Below, in pieces: positions 1-8,150 of a DNA stretch of 14,681 bases. Position numbers and translations under genes: made by a program. The number at the start of each line of letters is the position of its first letter. The first letter of the stretch is position 1. The stretch comes from Neptuniibacter sp. (lineage in GTDB: Bacteria > Pseudomonadota > Gammaproteobacteria > Pseudomonadales > Balneatricaceae): assembly GCA_030149405.1 (NCBI GenBank), contig JASBRM010000311.1, forward strand, positions 1 through 14,681, read 5' to 3'. The notes below the pieces were generated by a model. It had not been told where the DNA came from. It worked only from the letters and a program-made list of their open reading frames with translations, and made no database searches.

Positions 1-766
1 TAAGTGACTCAGCAATAGTTGCCACGCCCTGACGCGCAGCCACCAGCCCTATTGCTGTTGAGCGAGGAGCTGTTTCCACAATAGCTTTTGGACTAAAACC
101 CGCATTATGGCAATGCCCCAGAATATCATCGTACATAACTGAGTTAGTAGAACGCGGGAACAGAACCAGCGTCTCGTCTTTGAGTTCTTCAAACATCACC
201 CTTTGCTTTGATACCAATTTATGATCATCAGGAAGGATCAAGCCGATATTGTCCGGGCGAATAGGCATTACTTCTAAATCCGGATGCGTCGGGCGATATA
301 AAATGAACGCAGCATCCAGCTGTTCCGATTCAACCCCCTGAATGAGCTTATCGGATGTGTCTTCGACGAACTCAAATTCGCATCCCTGTAGATTGGACTG
401 TAAATGCCAAATCACACCAGGTAGAAAGCTAGACATGGCGGCACTGGAAAAGCCTAATCGAAGTTTTACCGCCACCCCCTCAGCCACGGCGCGTGTTTGC
501 ACGGCAGTTTCCGATAACAGTTCTAATAGTTGGGGAAGCTTCGCTTGAAGATATTCTCCTGCTGGGGTTAAACGGATCTGCCTATTCTCACGATCAAAGA
601 GCAAGCAACCAAGATGCTCTTCCAATTGAGCAATCTGCCTGGTTAAGGCTGGCTGGGCAATATGCAGCCGAGTTGCTGCTTTTCTGAAGCTCAGCTCCTC
701 GGCAATGACCAGAAAGCTACGCAAGTGGCGTATTTCAAAGCCAAACTGATACCTGCTTTTAATCAT
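1..766 (-). CDS. LysR-family transcriptional regulator (partial, C-terminus beyond window)
   Basis: The frame runs from an ATG at 766 to the window edge, giving 255 codons of a family usually near 300 residues, so roughly the last 45 are missing. The N-terminus has the LysR winged helix-turn-helix at about residues 12-60, with the typical run HLRSFLVIAEELSFRKAA, then QPALTRQIAQLEE and LLFDR. The rest matches the effector-binding domain, including LRLGFSSAA, DAAFI and a late GLVAARQGVATIAES segment like the family's GLVAAG.G..L.P.S. The start was chosen because it places the HTH at the usual distance from the N-terminus; no strong ribosome binding site is visible. The gene is divergent from the tautomerase at 855, the usual LysR arrangement, so that gene is its likely target. 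The effector is unknown. Confidence 0.93.
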   Translation of the reverse strand, partial: MIKSRYQFGFEIRHLRSFLVIAEELSFRKAATRLHIAQPALTRQIAQLEEHLGCLLFDRENRQIRLTPAGEYLQAKLPQLLELLSETAVQTRAVAEGVAVKLRLGFSSAAMSSFLPGVIWHLQSNLQGCEFEFVEDTSDKLIQGVESEQLDAAFILYRPTHPDLEVMPIRPDNIGLILPDDHKLVSKQRVMFEELKDETLVLFPRSTNSVMYDDILGHCHNAGFSPKAIVETAPRSTAIGLVAARQGVATIAESL

Positions 767-794
767 ATAATATAAATCCGATATTAGACCGCTA

Positions 795-819
795 TCAGTT
801 TAAGGATTAATAATACTGA
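795..819. promoter_or_regulatory. Possible LysR operator in the divergent intergenic region
   Basis: The 88-bp gap between the LysR gene and the tautomerase contains an inverted repeat, TCAGT (795-799) and ACTGA (815-819), enclosing TTAAGGATTAA, which itself has TTAA arms. LysR regulators commonly bind interrupted palindromes with T-N11-A character in such gaps. The assignment rests on position and symmetry only. Confidence 0.3.
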
Positions 820-854
820 ATCAATCCGAAATCTGATTTTACTCTGGAGCACAT

Positions 855-1220
855 ATGCCGCTGGTTAATATCTCAATCCTGAAAGGAAAACCTAAAGAGT
901 ACGCTACCGCCGTAGCTGACAGCATAAACAGCGCAGTTATAGAAACCATGGGATTTCCTGACGATGACCGTTATCAAGTCATTCATGAAGTTGAACAACA
1001 CTGCTTACAGTTTCAGGACCGCACTGAGGATCGGGTGATGATGCACCTAACTATGCGCGCAGGCCGTTCCAATAAATCGAAACAGGCTTTTTACAAAAAG
1101 GTGGTGGAAAATCTGGAAAAAAGCCCCGGTATTAAACCGGAGAATGTTTTGATCAGTATCGTAGAGAACCACGATATCGACTGGTCCTTTAGAGACGGCA
1201 TTGCACAGTTTGTGGTTTAG
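855..1220 (+). CDS. Tautomerase-superfamily protein (Tautomerase_2 / malonate semialdehyde decarboxylase-like)
   Basis: The protein has 121 residues. It starts MPLVNISIL, so removal of Met would expose the N-terminal proline that acts as catalytic base in the tautomerase superfamily. FPDDDRYQVIHE (about residues 34-45), the GRS..SKQAFY stretch (about 70-81), SPGIKPENVLISIVEN and DWSFRDGIAQF near the end match the 120-130-aa Tautomerase_2 group, which includes malonate semialdehyde decarboxylase-like enzymes. The arginine region reads MRAGRS, with one residue more than the R-x-R spacing I recall for characterised MSAD. That favours the uncharacterised GR-type subgroup, and the substrate cannot be assigned. 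GGAG at 845-848 is correctly spaced to the ATG. The divergent LysR gene is its likely regulator. The gene converges on the membrane protein at 1240, with 19 bp between stops. Confidence 0.88.
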   Translation: MPLVNISILKGKPKEYATAVADSINSAVIETMGFPDDDRYQVIHEVEQHCLQFQDRTEDRVMMHLTMRAGRSNKSKQAFYKKVVENLEKSPGIKPENVLISIVENHDIDWSFRDGIAQFVV

Positions 1221-1239
1221 TCAGAATACCTTTCAGCGG

Positions 1240-1740
1240 TTACGGCATCTCTGGAGAATGCTCAAACCGCTGAGTGAAAAAAGCCTGCACCGTAAAGATA
1301 GCCAATGAAGCCATACCCCATACAAGGCCTGTGACCACCCCGATATCGACAATTCCGCGCCATGGCTGATCCAATTGATGGACCAACAGAACCATCAGAA
1401 TGATGCCGGAGGTCAGACAGTAGGTAACGATCATGCGTTTACGTACGATATCGAAAAAGCCCATACAGAACAGTGGGGCCAGAAGGAAACGAACCGGTGA
1501 AACATTCTGAGAAAGGAATAATAAACGTGCTGCTACCCGTGGTGACCAGGCCTGCTGAAAGCCTCTATACCCTTCGGCAAAGCCCATAAACACAATGCTG
1601 ACAGCCAAAGCAGCCCAATGATACCAGCTCAGGGAATAATCAAAGGTTTCCAGTCCAATAGCACTCAGACGGTAAATAGCACTGCCAATTAGCAAGCTGA
1701 TTCCCGTAATTCCCCAAAGTACAGCGATATAACCTAACAC
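1240..1740 (-). CDS. Conserved hypothetical integral membrane protein
   Basis: This is a 166-aa protein of unknown function with about four hydrophobic segments: residues 2-24, a stretch near 42-55, residues 83-115 (interrupted by a charged RKR) and residues 130-155. The start is GTG at 1740, preceded by AAGAGA six bases upstream. An in-frame stop lies shortly upstream (TAA near 1778-1780) and there is no in-frame ATG between them. No catalytic or binding motif is recognisable; conserved-looking features are EGYRGFQQAWSPRVAARLLFLSQN and the charged loop IVRKRM. It converges on the tautomerase and lies downstream of the dctM terminator, so it is probably transcribed independently of both. Its relation to dicarboxylate transport is unknown. 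Confidence 0.75.
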   Translation of the reverse strand: MLGYIAVLWGITGISLLIGSAIYRLSAIGLETFDYSLSWYHWAALAVSIVFMGFAEGYRGFQQAWSPRVAARLLFLSQNVSPVRFLLAPLFCMGFFDIVRKRMIVTYCLTSGIILMVLLVHQLDQPWRGIVDIGVVTGLVWGMASLAIFTVQAFFTQRFEHSPEMP

Positions 1741-1814
1741 AATGAATCTCTTCGTCTTTCGTTTCCGAGGCGCGGATTATACCTGTTGTACGTAATTCAT
1801 CCTAATTTGGAGGC

Positions 1815-1840
1815 AAAAAAAACCACCCAAATGGGTGGTT
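1815..1840 (-). terminator. Rho-independent terminator of the dctPQM operon
   Basis: AACCACCC (1821-1828) pairs perfectly with GGGTGGTT (1833-1840) around a 4-nt loop. Read on the minus strand, the hairpin is followed by an uninterrupted U-run (A-tract at 1815-1822). It lies about 85 bp past the dctM stop, so it terminates that operon and isolates the small membrane protein gene. Confidence 0.85.
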
Positions 1841-1923
1841 AAAAGCACTAATCAACAGTGAGGTGACAGAGCATTGTGGGTCTATCCTTGTACCCTGGGT
1901 TCAACAATAACAATCAAATTTAT

Positions 1924-3321
1924 TTAGTAACCTTTCAGATGATCAATGTATTCCGGCAGGAACAGAGATATCTGCGGGATATAAGTGATCAGCATCAGGA
2001 AGCCAAGCAACAGGCCTAGCCATGGCAAACAGGCCTTAATAACCCATACCATGTTCTGCCCGGTTATCCCGGCGGTTACAAAGAGGTTAAGCCCCACAGG
2101 CGGGGTGAGCATCCCGATCTCCATGTTTACAACCATGATGATACCCAGGTGAATTGGGTCGATGCCCAGCTGCGTAGCAATTGGGAACAGGATGGGTGCC
2201 ATGATCAGCAGAATCGCAGATGGCTCCATAAAGTTACCCGCAATCAGCAGCAAAATGTTCATTACAATCAGGAAGCCCCATGCTGGCAGACCCCAGTTAA
2301 TGATGGTCTCAGCAATGGTGTGCGGGATACGCTCTGTCGTCAGTACGTGTGCGAACAGCATTGCATTAGCAATGATGAACAGCAGCATCATAGAAACTTT
2401 GGACGCGTCCAGAATTACTTTACGCACTTCCGGGTCAGTGATCGACTTAGGGAACGCCCATAACATCTGCAAAGCGTTACGAACGATAGCAGCACCTTTG
2501 GCTTCCCCTTCTTTAAGCCAAGGCGTTCCCTTCATCGGACCAATATCGCGATAACCCATCACCGCAATGAAGTAACCGTAAACAGCTGCTACAGCCGCGG
2601 CTTCAGTGGGTGATGCAATACCGCCATAAATTGAACCCAGTACGATAATGATCAGCATCAGACCACCCAGCGCAATCAGACCGGACTTAGCCAGTGCTCT
2701 GAAACCTGGGAATGGCTGCGATGGCAGACCCTTGATACGCGCTACGATGTAGATAGCAATCATCAGGATCAGACCCATCATCAGACCTGGAATGAAACCA
2801 GCCATGAACATACGGGATGCAGACACCTCTGTCGCAGCTGCGTATACCAGCATTACGATGGAAGGTGGAATCAGGATACCCAATGTGCCGGCATTTGCGA
2901 TTACACCTGCAGCGAAAGCCTGTGGATAACCTGAACGCACCATACCCGCGATTACGATAGTACCGATGGCCGCTACCGTAGCAGGAGATGAACCGGATAC
3001 CGCAGCGAACAGCATACATGCCATTACCGATGCCATCGCCAGACCACCTTTAATGTGACCTACCGTATCCACCGCAAAGTTGATCAGACGTTTTGCTACA
3101 CCACCTGTCGACAGGAAAGCTGAAGACAGAATGAAGAACGGAATCGCCAGCAGTGTGTAGTGTTCCGAAGTTGCCTCAAACAGTTTCAGGGCAATAGAAG
3201 CCAGTGAATCGTTTGAGAACAGCAAAATAGTTGTTACAGATGACAGACCCAGTGCGATTGCGATCGGCATGCCGATAATCATGCAACCAAACAGGGTGAT
3301 AAAGAGAACCGCAATAGTCAT
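1924..3321 (-). CDS. dctM: TRAP transporter large permease subunit DctM
   Basis: This 465-aa polytopic membrane protein has about a dozen hydrophobic segments and is the ion-coupled translocation subunit of a TRAP importer. Family hallmarks are AVSGSSPATVAAIG (about 107-120), NAGTLGILIPPS (143-154), SPTEAAAVAAVYG (237-249), NFMEPSAILLIMAPILFP in the C-terminal half and IGMLTPPVGLNLFV near the end. It is about 40 residues longer than the common ~425-aa form. The extra length is a charged stretch near residues 258-297 (GYRDIGPMKG to TDPEVRK) between membrane segments. The ATG at 3321 overlaps the dctQ TAA by one base (TAATG) and is preceded by AGGAGG, giving strong translational coupling. Substrate specificity comes from DctP. 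The C4-dicarboxylate assignment rests on DctP similarity and nearby dctBD. Confidence 0.96.
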   Translation of the reverse strand: MTIAVLFITLFGCMIIGMPIAIALGLSSVTTILLFSNDSLASIALKLFEATSEHYTLLAIPFFILSSAFLSTGGVAKRLINFAVDTVGHIKGGLAMASVMACMLFAAVSGSSPATVAAIGTIVIAGMVRSGYPQAFAAGVIANAGTLGILIPPSIVMLVYAAATEVSASRMFMAGFIPGLMMGLILMIAIYIVARIKGLPSQPFPGFRALAKSGLIALGGLMLIIIVLGSIYGGIASPTEAAAVAAVYGYFIAVMGYRDIGPMKGTPWLKEGEAKGAAIVRNALQMLWAFPKSITDPEVRKVILDASKVSMMLLFIIANAMLFAHVLTTERIPHTIAETIINWGLPAWGFLIVMNILLLIAGNFMEPSAILLIMAPILFPIATQLGIDPIHLGIIMVVNMEIGMLTPPVGLNLFVTAGITGQNMVWVIKACLPWLGLLLGFLMLITYIPQISLFLPEYIDHLKGY

Positions 3322-3911
3322 TATTTATCCTCCTGCTTTGGTGGGTTGGACTTGCTTGGATCGTCGTCAGTGCGCAAAGCCGTTTCCTGAAGTTCTTTAG
3401 CAATCTCCATGGATTCTTCTGCTTCGTCTGCGAAGTGGAAACCTTCAGCCTGATCGGTCACAACTTTCCAGCCCAGCTCCAGGAAGCGGATAATCAGCAG
3501 TACAAAGCCGATTACCAGAATACTCATCGGTATCCACTTCGGTACCGGCAGGTCTTCCAGCTCAATACCAATCATCTTCATCTTGCTGAGATAGATCCAT
3601 GAGCCGTACAGGAACAGGCCGCAATAAACCAGACAAAGCCCGATTGCGATTAGAGTGATCATACGATGAGTGTTGTGTGGAAAGAGTTTTACAAAAACAT
3701 CCACACCAATGTGTGCACCCACTTTAACGCCATAAGATGCGCCAAACAGAACAAACCAGGCCGCCAGCAGAAGTGTTACTTCCTGCGCCCAGTGAATGCC
3801 GGCATTGAAACCAAAGCGAGCTACCACTTCAGCAAATACCAGCAGCGTCATTGAAACCAGAAGAACGGACAGAAATCCTTCTTCAAGTTTTGTCACGAGA
3901 TTACGTACCAT
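3321..3911 (-). CDS. dctQ: TRAP transporter small permease subunit DctQ
   Basis: The protein has 196 residues and four predicted membrane helices (about 13-33, 42-62, 83-105 and 127-147), the standard DctQ topology. HWAQEVTLLLAAWFVLFGASYGV is the conserved Q-subunit core (E followed by W, then G.S..V). A long acidic, hydrophilic C-terminal tail (about 150-196, ending KSNPPKQEDK) extends into the cytoplasm. DctQ pairs with DctM to form the membrane component that docks substrate-loaded DctP. The ATG at 3911 has a G-rich stretch (GGGGGCC) upstream. The gene is separated from dctP by 135 bp containing a strong hairpin, and is fused to dctM by a 1-base overlap, so Q and M are co-translated while P is expressed separately from the same transcript. 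Confidence 0.94.
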   Translation of the reverse strand: MVRNLVTKLEEGFLSVLLVSMTLLVFAEVVARFGFNAGIHWAQEVTLLLAAWFVLFGASYGVKVGAHIGVDVFVKLFPHNTHRMITLIAIGLCLVYCGLFLYGSWIYLSKMKMIGIELEDLPVPKWIPMSILVIGFVLLIIRFLELGWKVVTDQAEGFHFADEAEESMEIAKELQETALRTDDDPSKSNPPKQEDK

Positions 3912-4011
3912 AACGGCCCCCGAAGCGACTTACGCTATTACAAAATAATCAGGGTTAACACCCACAGGACAGGTTCCTGCTCTCCTCTGGATGCTTTGGA
4001 TAGTCTAGAGA

Positions 4012-4034
4012 TCCGGGTGGGAACCCCACCCGGA
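4012..4034 (-). promoter_or_regulatory. Intercistronic stem-loop between dctP and dctQ
   Basis: TCCGGGTGGG (4012-4021) and CCCACCCGGA (4025-4034) form a perfect 10-bp stem with a 3-nt loop, immediately after the dctP stop at 4047. On the transcribed (minus) strand no U-run follows, so it is a poor intrinsic terminator. It more likely protects the 3' end of dctP mRNA or attenuates read-through, keeping the binding protein in excess over DctQM. The core closely resembles the palindrome at 5244-5261. Confidence 0.75.
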
Positions 4035-4046
4035 AATAGGAAGTGC

Positions 4047-5057
<1,011 letters not shown>

Positions 5058-5128
5058 TTATCATTGTTTTTGTTGAATTCAGCATGACCTACGGACGCTA
5101 AACGTCTCTGAATCCATGCCCAGTAGAA

Positions 5129-5146
5129 TCGCAACTAACAGGCCAA
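5129..5146 (-). promoter_or_regulatory. Sigma-54 (-24/-12) promoter of dctPQM
   Basis: On the minus strand this reads TTGGCCTGTTAGTTGCGA. The invariant GG and GC are separated by exactly 10 bases and flanked by the family's TTGGC and TTGC contexts; the only departure at -24 is C for A in TGGCA. A start about 12 nt downstream would give a leader of roughly 90 nt. DctD, a sigma-54 activator, is encoded in the same window. Confidence 0.75.
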
Positions 5147-5243
5147 CTTTTTAAAAAGAGCAAAAATAATGAAAATACCTCTTATATAACAAAAGCTTAT
5201 TTTTCACACAGCTCCAAAAACCTAATTTTTCTTTTAATTATTT

Positions 5244-5261
5244 TGGGTGGAAACCCACCCA
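5244..5261. promoter_or_regulatory. Palindrome upstream of dctP, candidate activator (UAS) site
   Basis: TGGGTGG (5244-5250) and CCACCCA (5255-5261) form a perfect inverted repeat around AAAC. It is centred about 115 bp upstream of the -24/-12 element, a normal distance for an enhancer bound by a sigma-54 activator, and the intervening DNA is AT-rich. It lies between divergent genes, where a terminator would have no transcript to stop. DctD binding is an inference. Confidence 0.45.
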
Positions 5262-5324
5262 TTTCTGGCTTTGAACAGGGCGAATTTCCACACAATTGAT
5301 ACCTAACCAAATGCTGCAAAATTC

Positions 5325-5338
5325 TGGTCGACCGACCA
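5325..5338. promoter_or_regulatory. GC-rich palindrome, possible GntR-type operator
   Basis: TGGTC (5325-5329), GACC, then GACCA (5334-5338) gives an inverted repeat whose centre GGTCGACC is itself palindromic. FadR/GntR-family operators often have TGGT...ACCA form. It lies about 120 bp upstream of the chemoreceptor and about 190 bp from the dctP promoter. No GntR gene is in the window, so the assignment is weak. Confidence 0.25.
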
Positions 5339-5456
5339 TACACCCGGGTTTTATTGATCTAAGTCTGAAGTATGAACGGTTAAGGCTATACCTTACCTAT
5401 AGTTGGCCTTATGATTGGGTGCATCCTATTATAAGAACCAATAAACGAATTAGCGG

Positions 5457-7082
5457 ATGAGGAAAGAGCTTGTGAAACTCGAAGGTACCTCCATTCAGAC
5501 CAAGGTCAACATTACATTGGCCGTTGTTTTTCTGATCGTGCTGGTAAGCTCCCTTACAGCCATCTATCGCAGTGAATCGGCACTGGTGCTGGATGTAGTA
5601 AAGAAAACCACCCATGACACTGCTGACTCATATTTCGACAGTATCAATATCCTGATGCTGAGTGGTGCCATGTCTAACCGCAAGCCTCTACAGGAAAAGA
5701 TCCTGGCCAACGAAGACGTAATCGAAGCGCGTATCATCCGTGGTGATCAGGTAAGCAGTATCTATGGTCCTGGTTCTGATGACTCTAAAGTGGTTGATGA
5801 GTACGACAGACGTGCGATGAGAGGCGAGCAGGTGATCGAAGAGATTGATGACGAAAAAGGTCATCGTCTGACTGTGGTTACTCCGATGAAAGCCCTCTCT
5901 GACTATAAAGGCACTAACTGCCTTCTTTGTCATCAGGTACCAGAAGGCGAAGTTATTGGAGCTGTCCGTGTTACCTACTCTTTTGAAAATCTGGATAACA
6001 CCATCTCAAACAACCTTATCAGCGTAGCGGTTACCGAGATCATCCTGTTCATCATTGGCCTAGTCATTGTCAGCCTTGCGTTGGGCCGCATGGTTATCAC
6101 TCCAATTAAACGTATGGGTAAAACCATCAATACCATTCACGAGAATTCTGATCTCAAGCTGCGTATTGATGTCGATTCCAAAGATGAGATTGGCACTATG
6201 TCCCAATCTCTGAATGTGATGCTTGAGGATTTCCACAGCAGTCTAAGCAAGGTCAGCGCAACTGTTCACCAACTGAGCACATCCAGCACCTCGATTAATG
6301 ACATTGCGGATATGGCAAACAGCGCGGTTAACAATCAGCAGATGCAAACCAGCGCAGTAGCGTCAGCAATGGAGCAGATGGAAGCGGCAACTAAGAGCGT
6401 AGAAGCCAGCGCCGAAAACACTGTTTCTGCATCAGACCTGGCACTTGAACAAAGTCAGGAAGGTACTGTAATTACTAACCACGCCATCGGTGCTATTGAG
6501 CACCTCAAGAGCAACATCGACAAAGCTCTGGAAGTAATCAACAAACTTGACGAGCAGAGCCAGAGCGTTGGTACGGTACTTGAGGTAATCCAAAAAATCG
6601 CTGAACAGACCAACCTACTAGCACTGAACGCAGCGATCGAGGCCGCTCGAGCCGGGGAACAGGGTCGTGGTTTTGCGGTGGTAGCAGATGAGGTGCGAAC
6701 TCTGGCAAGTAAAACCCGGAACTCCACTGAAGAGATCAATACCATCATTGAAGAACTTCAGCAGGATGCTCGCGATGCCGTATCGGTAATGAATCAAGCT
6801 CACTCGAGTGCGGAGTCCGGTGTAGAGAAAGTTCAGGAAACCTCTGATGCTCTGACCAAGATTTCTGAAGAGGTTCGGGCTATCAACGATATGAACCATA
6901 TGGTGGCCTCCTCTGTTAAAGAACAAACTGAGATGGCATCAAGTGTCGAAAGCAGTGTGCACGAGATTGCACAAACTGCGGAAAGAACATCTGAACGTGC
7001 GGGCAAGCTCAATCAGGTTGCTCACGAGTTGAACACGCTTGCGGGCCAGCTGGAAAGCATGGTTCAAAAATTCAAACTTTAA
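5457..7082 (+). CDS. Methyl-accepting chemotaxis protein with a periplasmic CxxCH (c-type haem) sensor domain
   Basis: This 541-aa transmembrane chemoreceptor has TM1 at about 18-36, a periplasmic domain 37-185, TM2 at about 188-210, HAMP about 211-265 and a long cytoplasmic coiled coil. The signalling tip is the canonical [20 protein letters not shown] followed by [15 protein letters not shown]. It would signal to CheA/CheW. The periplasmic domain contains CLLCH (Cys155, Cys158, His159), the covalent c-type haem attachment motif, followed by [15 protein letters not shown], as in haem-bearing sensor MCPs. No C-terminal CheR-tethering pentapeptide is present (it ends MVQKFKL). The ATG at 5457 has no clear ribosome binding site, whereas an in-frame GTG at 5472 is preceded by AGGAAAGAG; translation may begin there, giving 536 aa. 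The ligand is probably a redox state or a gas rather than a dicarboxylate, but this is inferred. Confidence 0.93.
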   Translation: MRKELVKLEGTSIQTKVNITLAVVFLIVLVSSLTAIYRSESALVLDVVKKTTHDTADSYFDSINILMLSGAMSNRKPLQEKILANEDVIEARIIRGDQVSSIYGPGSDDSKVVDEYDRRAMRGEQVIEEIDDEKGHRLTVVTPMKALSDYKGTNCLLCHQVPEGEVIGAVRVTYSFENLDNTISNNLISVAVTEIILFIIGLVIVSLALGRMVITPIKRMGKTINTIHENSDLKLRIDVDSKDEIGTMSQSLNVMLEDFHSSLSKVSATVHQLSTSSTSINDIADMANSAVNNQQMQTSAVASAMEQMEAATKSVEASAENTVSASDLALEQSQEGTVITNHAIGAIEHLKSNIDKALEVINKLDEQSQSVGTVLEVIQKIAEQTNLLALNAAIEAARAGEQGRGFAVVADEVRTLASKTRNSTEEINTIIEELQQDARDAVSVMNQAHSSAESGVEKVQETSDALTKISEEVRAINDMNHMVASSVKEQTEMASSVESSVHEIAQTAERTSERAGKLNQVAHELNTLAGQLESMVQKFKL

Positions 7083-7092
7083 CCGAGCGATT

Positions 7093-7122
7093 CCCACCGG
7101 CTGCATCAGCCGGTGGGTTTTT
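7093..7122 (+). terminator. Rho-independent terminator after the chemoreceptor gene
   Basis: CCCACCGGCT (7093-7102) pairs with AGCCGGTGGG (7108-7117), with one more G-C pair closing a 3-nt loop. TTTTT follows at 7118-7122. It begins 10 bp past the chemoreceptor stop, so the cupredoxin unit at 7187 needs its own promoter in the short gap 7123-7186, where I see only AT-rich TATA-like sequence (TATAAAA, TATATA) and no confident match. Confidence 0.92.
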
Positions 7123-7186
7123 CATTATAAAATCGGAACCTATATAGACCAGCATTGTCTCTAACCTTTGAGCCTTGTTTGGAGAT

Positions 7187-7879
7187 ATGGAAGTGCAATT
7201 CAAAGCCTTGCCCCCACTGACAGTTATTAAGCCCTTATTAACCGCAGCATTAACCTTATCAACCTCGCCTATATTCGCTGAAGTACTTGAGATTAAAGTT
7301 AGTAATCCAGATGGATCCGCAGTGGATACCATGGTGATATTTGCTGAACCTATCGGCTTCAATCCACCAGATAAAGTCTCTGAAAAAGTAGAAATTGCTC
7401 AAGAAGAATGGGCGTTCAACCCATTTATGACGGTTGTTCAGCTGCAGGATGAAGTCGCGTTTACCAATAAAGATGATTTCACTCACCATATCTACTCGAT
7501 CTCTGGTAATAATCGCTTTTCATTCAAACTGAAACCTAAAAGCTCCAACAGCATCACACCCGAACTGAATGAAAACTCTGCCGCTCAGATCGCTATGGGC
7601 TGTAACATTCATGACTGGATGAGCGGTTACATTCTGGTTGTGGATACTCCCTATTTCGGTAAAACTAATAAATCCGGAGTAACACAGTTGGAGCTCACAC
7701 AGACCGGCAGTTACAAAGTTACATTGTGGCATCCTCAGCTTGAATCGGAGAATCATCTGCTTAGCCAGACCATTGATGTCCAAAAAGATGTAACTATTGA
7801 ATGGAAACTGCCGACAGCCTTAATGGTGCAACTTCCTGAAGTGAATGAAGATGAGTTTGATTTCCTGGAAAAATATTAG
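7187..7879 (+). CDS. Secreted cupredoxin-like protein (methylamine-utilization-type plastocyanin-fold family)
   Basis: From ATG 7187 the protein has 230 residues. A signal peptide is evident (hydrophobic 11-30, likely cleavage after SPIFA). The mature domain resembles cupredoxins often labelled methylamine utilization protein. It has DEVAFTNKDDFTHHIYSIS (His100/His101) and MGCNIHDWMSGYILV, giving Cys139, His142 and Met145 in C-x2-H-x2-M spacing. These would be the His, Cys, His and Met ligands of a type-1 blue copper site. A second beta-rich domain follows (about 155-215) and the C-terminus is acidic. The start is uncertain: GGAG (7181-7184) suits GTG 7193 better than ATG 7187, and an upstream TTG at 7175 has no ribosome binding site. 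It is first in a tight unit with the GGDEF/EAL gene and the outer-membrane gene. Electron transfer or copper sensing is inferred; no amine dehydrogenase genes are present here. Confidence 0.82.
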   Translation: MEVQFKALPPLTVIKPLLTAALTLSTSPIFAEVLEIKVSNPDGSAVDTMVIFAEPIGFNPPDKVSEKVEIAQEEWAFNPFMTVVQLQDEVAFTNKDDFTHHIYSISGNNRFSFKLKPKSSNSITPELNENSAAQIAMGCNIHDWMSGYILVVDTPYFGKTNKSGVTQLELTQTGSYKVTLWHPQLESENHLLSQTIDVQKDVTIEWKLPTALMVQLPEVNEDEFDFLEKY

Positions 7880-7895
7880 GGGCAGGTTCTGAATA

Positions 7896-8150
7896 ATGGG
7901 TAGTTTGAGAACCAAAGTTTTTCTCTTTTTTGTACCGCTGCTATTGATGGTACAGGCAGTATCTCTATGGGCTATCCTATAGGCCAATACAAAGCAGGAA
8001 CAACATCAGATTGATCTGCGTTTAGAATCAGCCATCTCCGCTTTCCAGAATCAATATGAACAACGCCGTTATTACCTCCAGGCGTTTGCAGAAACCGCCG
8101 CCAAAGATTTCGGTCTTAAAGAGGTATTTGATGCGGACCTGCGCAGCTTT
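7896..8150 (+). pseudogene. Detached N-terminal part of the GGDEF/EAL gene, ended by an in-frame TAG at 7980-7982
   Basis: An ATG at 7896, preceded by GGCAGG and only 16 bp after the cupredoxin stop, begins a 28-residue signal-anchor helix (MGSLRTKVFLFFVPLLL and on to LWAIL). It is then cut by TAG at 7980-7982. The same frame stays open afterwards through ANTKQEQHQIDLRLE and FAETAAKDFGL directly into the open reading frame starting at 8151 (8151 minus 7896 is 255, a multiple of 3). The material after the stop is recognisable dCache-type sensor sequence, so the gene was originally one unit. No ATG, GTG or TTG occurs in frame between the stop and TTG 8151. One base change (for example CAG or TGG to TAG) would explain the stop; read-through or sequencing error are alternatives. 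Confidence 0.8.

Noticed and set aside
5244..5261. Palindrome read as an intrinsic terminator
   Set aside because: It sits between two divergent genes, so no upstream transcript reaches it, and no proper U-run follows the 7-bp stem on the relevant strand; a regulatory site is more plausible.
5361..5456. Flagellar sigma-28 or sigma-54 promoter for the chemoreceptor
   Set aside because: TAAG...GGTTAAGG does not fit the sigma-28 consensus and spacing, and the TTGGCC near 5403 is followed by GC after 14 bases, not 10.
7175..7186. TTG at 7175 as the start of the cupredoxin gene
   Set aside because: There is no ribosome binding site upstream, and the GGAG at 7181-7184 would then lie inside the coding sequence; ATG 7187 or GTG 7193 fit better.
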